The translations under genes and the position numbers were made by a program. Of a stretch of 16,678 nucleotides of DNA, positions 14,384 to 16,678 are shown one piece after another. Every line of letters starts with the position of its first letter. Within the stretch, counting starts at the first letter, position 1. The notes under the pieces are model-generated. The model was not told the origin of the DNA. It ran no database searches and saw nothing but the letters and a program-made list of their open reading frames with translations. The stretch is from Candidatus Omnitrophota bacterium (lineage in GTDB: Bacteria; Omnitrophota; Gorgyraeia; Velamenicoccales; Velamenicoccaceae), in the NCBI GenBank assembly GCA_028717105.1, contig JAQUOM010000025.1, forward strand, positions 1-16,678. Direction: 5' to 3'.

Positions 14384-14427
14384 AAATCAGCTGTTTTGCG
14401 GCAATGAAGCCGGCTGGGGTACGCGTG

Positions 14428-15963
14428 ATGCAAAAAAACCGAAGGATCATACGCGGGGGCGTGCCGTTTCTCATCATATATTTTTTTGGTTTTACCGTTC
14501 CTCTTTCGGCAGAGATCGAGGTGGTCCGAAACGAGAATTTTCTTTTCAGTGTCAGCCCTTATTTCAGGACTGACGCTGTTGTTTTAAAGAACACCGTAGA
14601 CCTTGACAGCAGGAATAAGGACGATTCTTCGGCCTATCTTGGCATCGACTATAGCCTGGGGCTCGACCTTAAATTTTTAGAGGCCGGGCCGGAGGCGCAC
14701 CTTAGGTTAGAGAGGAACGGGCCTTATGACTACGATGCGCCGTTATTCATTCACCATACGCTCATGACGTCGACGGCAAGAGTGGAAAGGTATCGCGGCG
14801 CAGAGCTGCTGCCTCACGTGGAGGAATACTGGTATGATTTTCCTTTGTATGGCCTGCCTTCGAGGTTGAAGGGGGGCCTTTTTGTTTATGAGGCGGGGAA
14901 CAATCTCAGCGCGCCTTCAGACTATGAGAATTATTCGTTGAGCCTCTATGGAGAAAAGGAGAATCTGCAGTGGACGTTTTATTATTGCCGTCCTGATTTG
15001 GCCAATAAAAGCTACAGGGGGCCGCGCATCGAGCAGGAAAGAGAGCAGGGGATACATTACACGCCTAACAAGGCTAATTTCTTTGCCGCCGACGTTGTTT
15101 TTACCTTAAAAAATCATTCCTTGCAGCCCTACGTGGAGGTTTTGTCGGATTTTTCGGGAGAGAAGCGTTCAAATCTTTTTTCTGCCCCGACCAGGGAAGA
15201 TATCTTGGGCACTCTCGGCCTTGCCTGGGATGTAACGCTGGATAAATTCTCTTTGGGGATCGAGGCCGCCAGGAATTTCGGCCGGGCCGAGTCCAGCGAT
15301 CCTGATTTTAAGGATGTTGCGCATTGCGGTTACCTGATTTATGCCGACGCTTCTTACAGTTTCGGACGGGTCGTTCCTCATTCGAGATTCAGCTTGTCTT
15401 CCGGCAATAAAGTGCCTCTCGAGCAGGCCGGCGATGATGTTTTTACCAGCGGCAAGAACCGCGCCTTTAGCGTTTATTCTCCCCTGAACACCAACCTGGC
15501 GGATTCTATTTATCCTCTCGGCCCGGAAAGCATGCCTTTGGTGGCCATGGGCGGAGGCAACGGGTTGAATTACGGCGTCAGCCGTCCGACCACCTTTGCC
15601 GACCCGTATTTATTTGAAAACCTTGTTCTTGTCTGCCTGGGGTTTGATTTCCAGATGACCGACAAGCTCTCGATGACCTTTGATTGGTGGTATCTGAGGG
15701 CCGCAGAAAGAGGTGTCGGCACATTAGGAGGGGTTAATAAGACGCTCTCGACGGACCTGGGAAATGAATTGGACCTGTATGTTAATTACGATTTGACCGA
15801 TAACGTTGCGCTCAGCTTGTTCTGCGGTTATTTTTTCCCGGGCCGGTATTATAAAGAGGAGAGGGACGATACGGAGGGGAGCCTGTTTACTCCTTTTGCG
15901 CGCGGAGACGGCGAGGCCGACGGCGCCTTTCAGATCGAAGCCAGCATCACTTTCAGTTATTAG
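14428..15963 (+). CDS. Outer-membrane beta-barrel protein, alginate-export (AlgE)-like
   Basis: A 511-residue secreted protein. I prefer ATG 14428: GGGG at 14416-14419 is eight bases upstream, and it gives a normal signal peptide (basic QKNRRIIRGG, hydrophobic PFLIIYFFGF, cleavage after PLSA). The ATG at 14404 has no ribosome site. The mature protein has alternating aromatic and polar strands throughout and ends in ITFSY, with the terminal aromatic residue recognised by the Bam machinery. Near the C-terminus the segment LGNELDLYVNYDLTDNVALS, followed by a GYFFPG motif, resembles the Alginate_exp domain of AlgE-like exporters, suggesting passage of an anionic polymer or glycan. No alginate polymerase genes are in view, so the substrate is unknown. 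Low-complexity hydrophilic parts (QEREQGIHY, SGKNRAF) would be loops. The barrel call is firmer than the AlgE relation. Confidence 0.75.
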   Translation: MQKNRRIIRGGVPFLIIYFFGFTVPLSAEIEVVRNENFLFSVSPYFRTDAVVLKNTVDLDSRNKDDSSAYLGIDYSLGLDLKFLEAGPEAHLRLERNGPYDYDAPLFIHHTLMTSTARVERYRGAELLPHVEEYWYDFPLYGLPSRLKGGLFVYEAGNNLSAPSDYENYSLSLYGEKENLQWTFYYCRPDLANKSYRGPRIEQEREQGIHYTPNKANFFAADVVFTLKNHSLQPYVEVLSDFSGEKRSNLFSAPTREDILGTLGLAWDVTLDKFSLGIEAARNFGRAESSDPDFKDVAHCGYLIYADASYSFGRVVPHSRFSLSSGNKVPLEQAGDDVFTSGKNRAFSVYSPLNTNLADSIYPLGPESMPLVAMGGGNGLNYGVSRPTTFADPYLFENLVLVCLGFDFQMTDKLSMTFDWWYLRAAERGVGTLGGVNKTLSTDLGNELDLYVNYDLTDNVALSLFCGYFFPGRYYKEERDDTEGSLFTPFARGDGEADGAFQIEASITFSY

Positions 15964-16014
15964 AGAAACGCGCGATGGCGTATAGCAATAGAGACAATCA
16001 GAGGATGTGAGATC

Positions 16015-16678
16015 ATGAGAGTTCAGACAAAATTGACCTCGTTGTTGCTGTTCATCGGCATCACATTGATGGCCGCAAGGTATCTTTATCAGACATTTGA
16101 AAACCAGCGCGTCTATGGCTTGTTCCAGGAAGAAATTAGAGAGAAGGAAGTTTATTTCACCAAACTGATGGCCTTAAAAGGGGCCAATCTGAAAACATTA
16201 TCCACCGATTACACCTATTGGGATGAGATGGTGGATTTTGTGCACGGCGCCAAGAGCATGACATGGGCCGAGCAAAATATGGATGAGACTGTCCTGGGGA
16301 CATACCAGACAGATGCCATATGGGTATACCGGCTGGACCTCTCTTTGGCCTACGCCATTAAAAGCCAAAGCGCCGCCGGCTTAAAAGATTTTCCTCTCTC
16401 CGGGGAAGCCGTCAGGGATATCTTTTTAAAAAAGCGGTTGTGTTATTTTTTTGTAAATACCGAGGCAGGCCTGATGGAGATCCGGGGCGCCACCATCCAT
16501 CCGACAGCGGATAATGACCGGCAGACCCCTCCTCAAGGGTATTTCTTTGCCGGCCGCCTGTGGAACAAGGGTTATACGGATGAACTGGCAGACCTGATCG
16601 GAGGAGAGATAGCCATTGAGACGGCAAAACAGGCGGTGCCCGATTTCAAGGTCCTCCTGGGAACCAACATGATCATTT
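16015..16678 (+). CDS. CHASE4-domain membrane sensor protein, N-terminal part (3' end outside window)
   Basis: An ORF open to the window edge, 221 codons visible, starting at ATG 16015 with AGAGGA 10 bases upstream. MRVQTKLTSLLLFIGITLMA is a short basic segment and a membrane helix. An extracytoplasmic domain follows with a helical lead-in (EEIREKEVYFTKLMALKGAN) and then STDYTYWDEMVDFV (W69, D70), the hallmark of the CHASE4 sensory domain. CHASE4 sits in front of histidine kinases, diguanylate cyclases or phosphodiesterases, with a second membrane helix before the output domain. That output domain is not in this window, so the class of signalling protein cannot be decided. The ligand of CHASE4 is not known. 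It starts 51 bases after the outer-membrane barrel gene. Confidence 0.8.
   Translation, partial: MRVQTKLTSLLLFIGITLMAARYLYQTFENQRVYGLFQEEIREKEVYFTKLMALKGANLKTLSTDYTYWDEMVDFVHGAKSMTWAEQNMDETVLGTYQTDAIWVYRLDLSLAYAIKSQSAAGLKDFPLSGEAVRDIFLKKRLCYFFVNTEAGLMEIRGATIHPTADNDRQTPPQGYFFAGRLWNKGYTDELADLIGGEIAIETAKQAVPDFKVLLGTNMII

Noticed and set aside
14404..14427. Earlier ATG for the outer-membrane barrel protein
   Set aside because: It has no Shine-Dalgarno and would add eight residues before a normal signal peptide starting at 14428.

Overview
The window is a 16.7 kb stretch of moderately GC-rich bacterial chromosome in which every convincing gene lies on the + strand. I see no IS element, integrase, CRISPR array, tRNA or rRNA. 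An outer-membrane-type beta-barrel with a C-terminal aromatic residue and an OmpA-domain lipoprotein indicate a diderm. The mix of a TMTC-like membrane/TPR protein, an EF-G-2 paralogue, a KamA aminomutase beside an ATP-grasp ligase, and several very small orphan proteins resembles uncultured PVC-type lineages such as Omnitrophota. That placement is an impression from gene content, not a demonstrated assignment.

Layout: (a) 1-1974 holds the 3' part of a D-Ala-D-Ala-ligase-like ATP-grasp gene, then a lysine 2,3-aminomutase-like radical SAM gene, closed by a clear intrinsic terminator. (b) 2015-4885 starts with a near-consensus sigma-70 promoter, followed by an EF-G-like GTPase and a small protein derived from YchF that keeps the TGS end but has lost the nucleotide-binding motifs. 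(c) 4942-9980 holds purH, folC, mnmE (overlapping folC) and folE. All four are tied to folate and one-carbon metabolism. (d) 10007-11195 has its own promoter and a 56-residue Cys-rich protein resembling desulforedoxin with a lysine-rich tail, then a PPC/DUF296 protein and a small thioredoxin-fold protein. (e) 11315-16678 is an envelope region: an OmpA-domain lipoprotein, a GT-C-like membrane protein with a TPR tail, an AlgE-like outer-membrane barrel, and the start of a CHASE4-domain membrane sensor cut by the window edge.

Functionally, region c is the most coherent: FolE starts tetrahydrofolate synthesis, FolC makes and polyglutamylates it, PurH uses 10-formyl-THF, and MnmE uses methylene-THF to modify tRNA wobble uridines. 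Region b pairs two proteins of ribosome-associated families. The candidates for something undescribed are the GTPase-less YchF derivative and the desulforedoxin-like basic microprotein. All assignments rest on motif reading; no database search was run. No gene-free stretch exceeds 300 bases.
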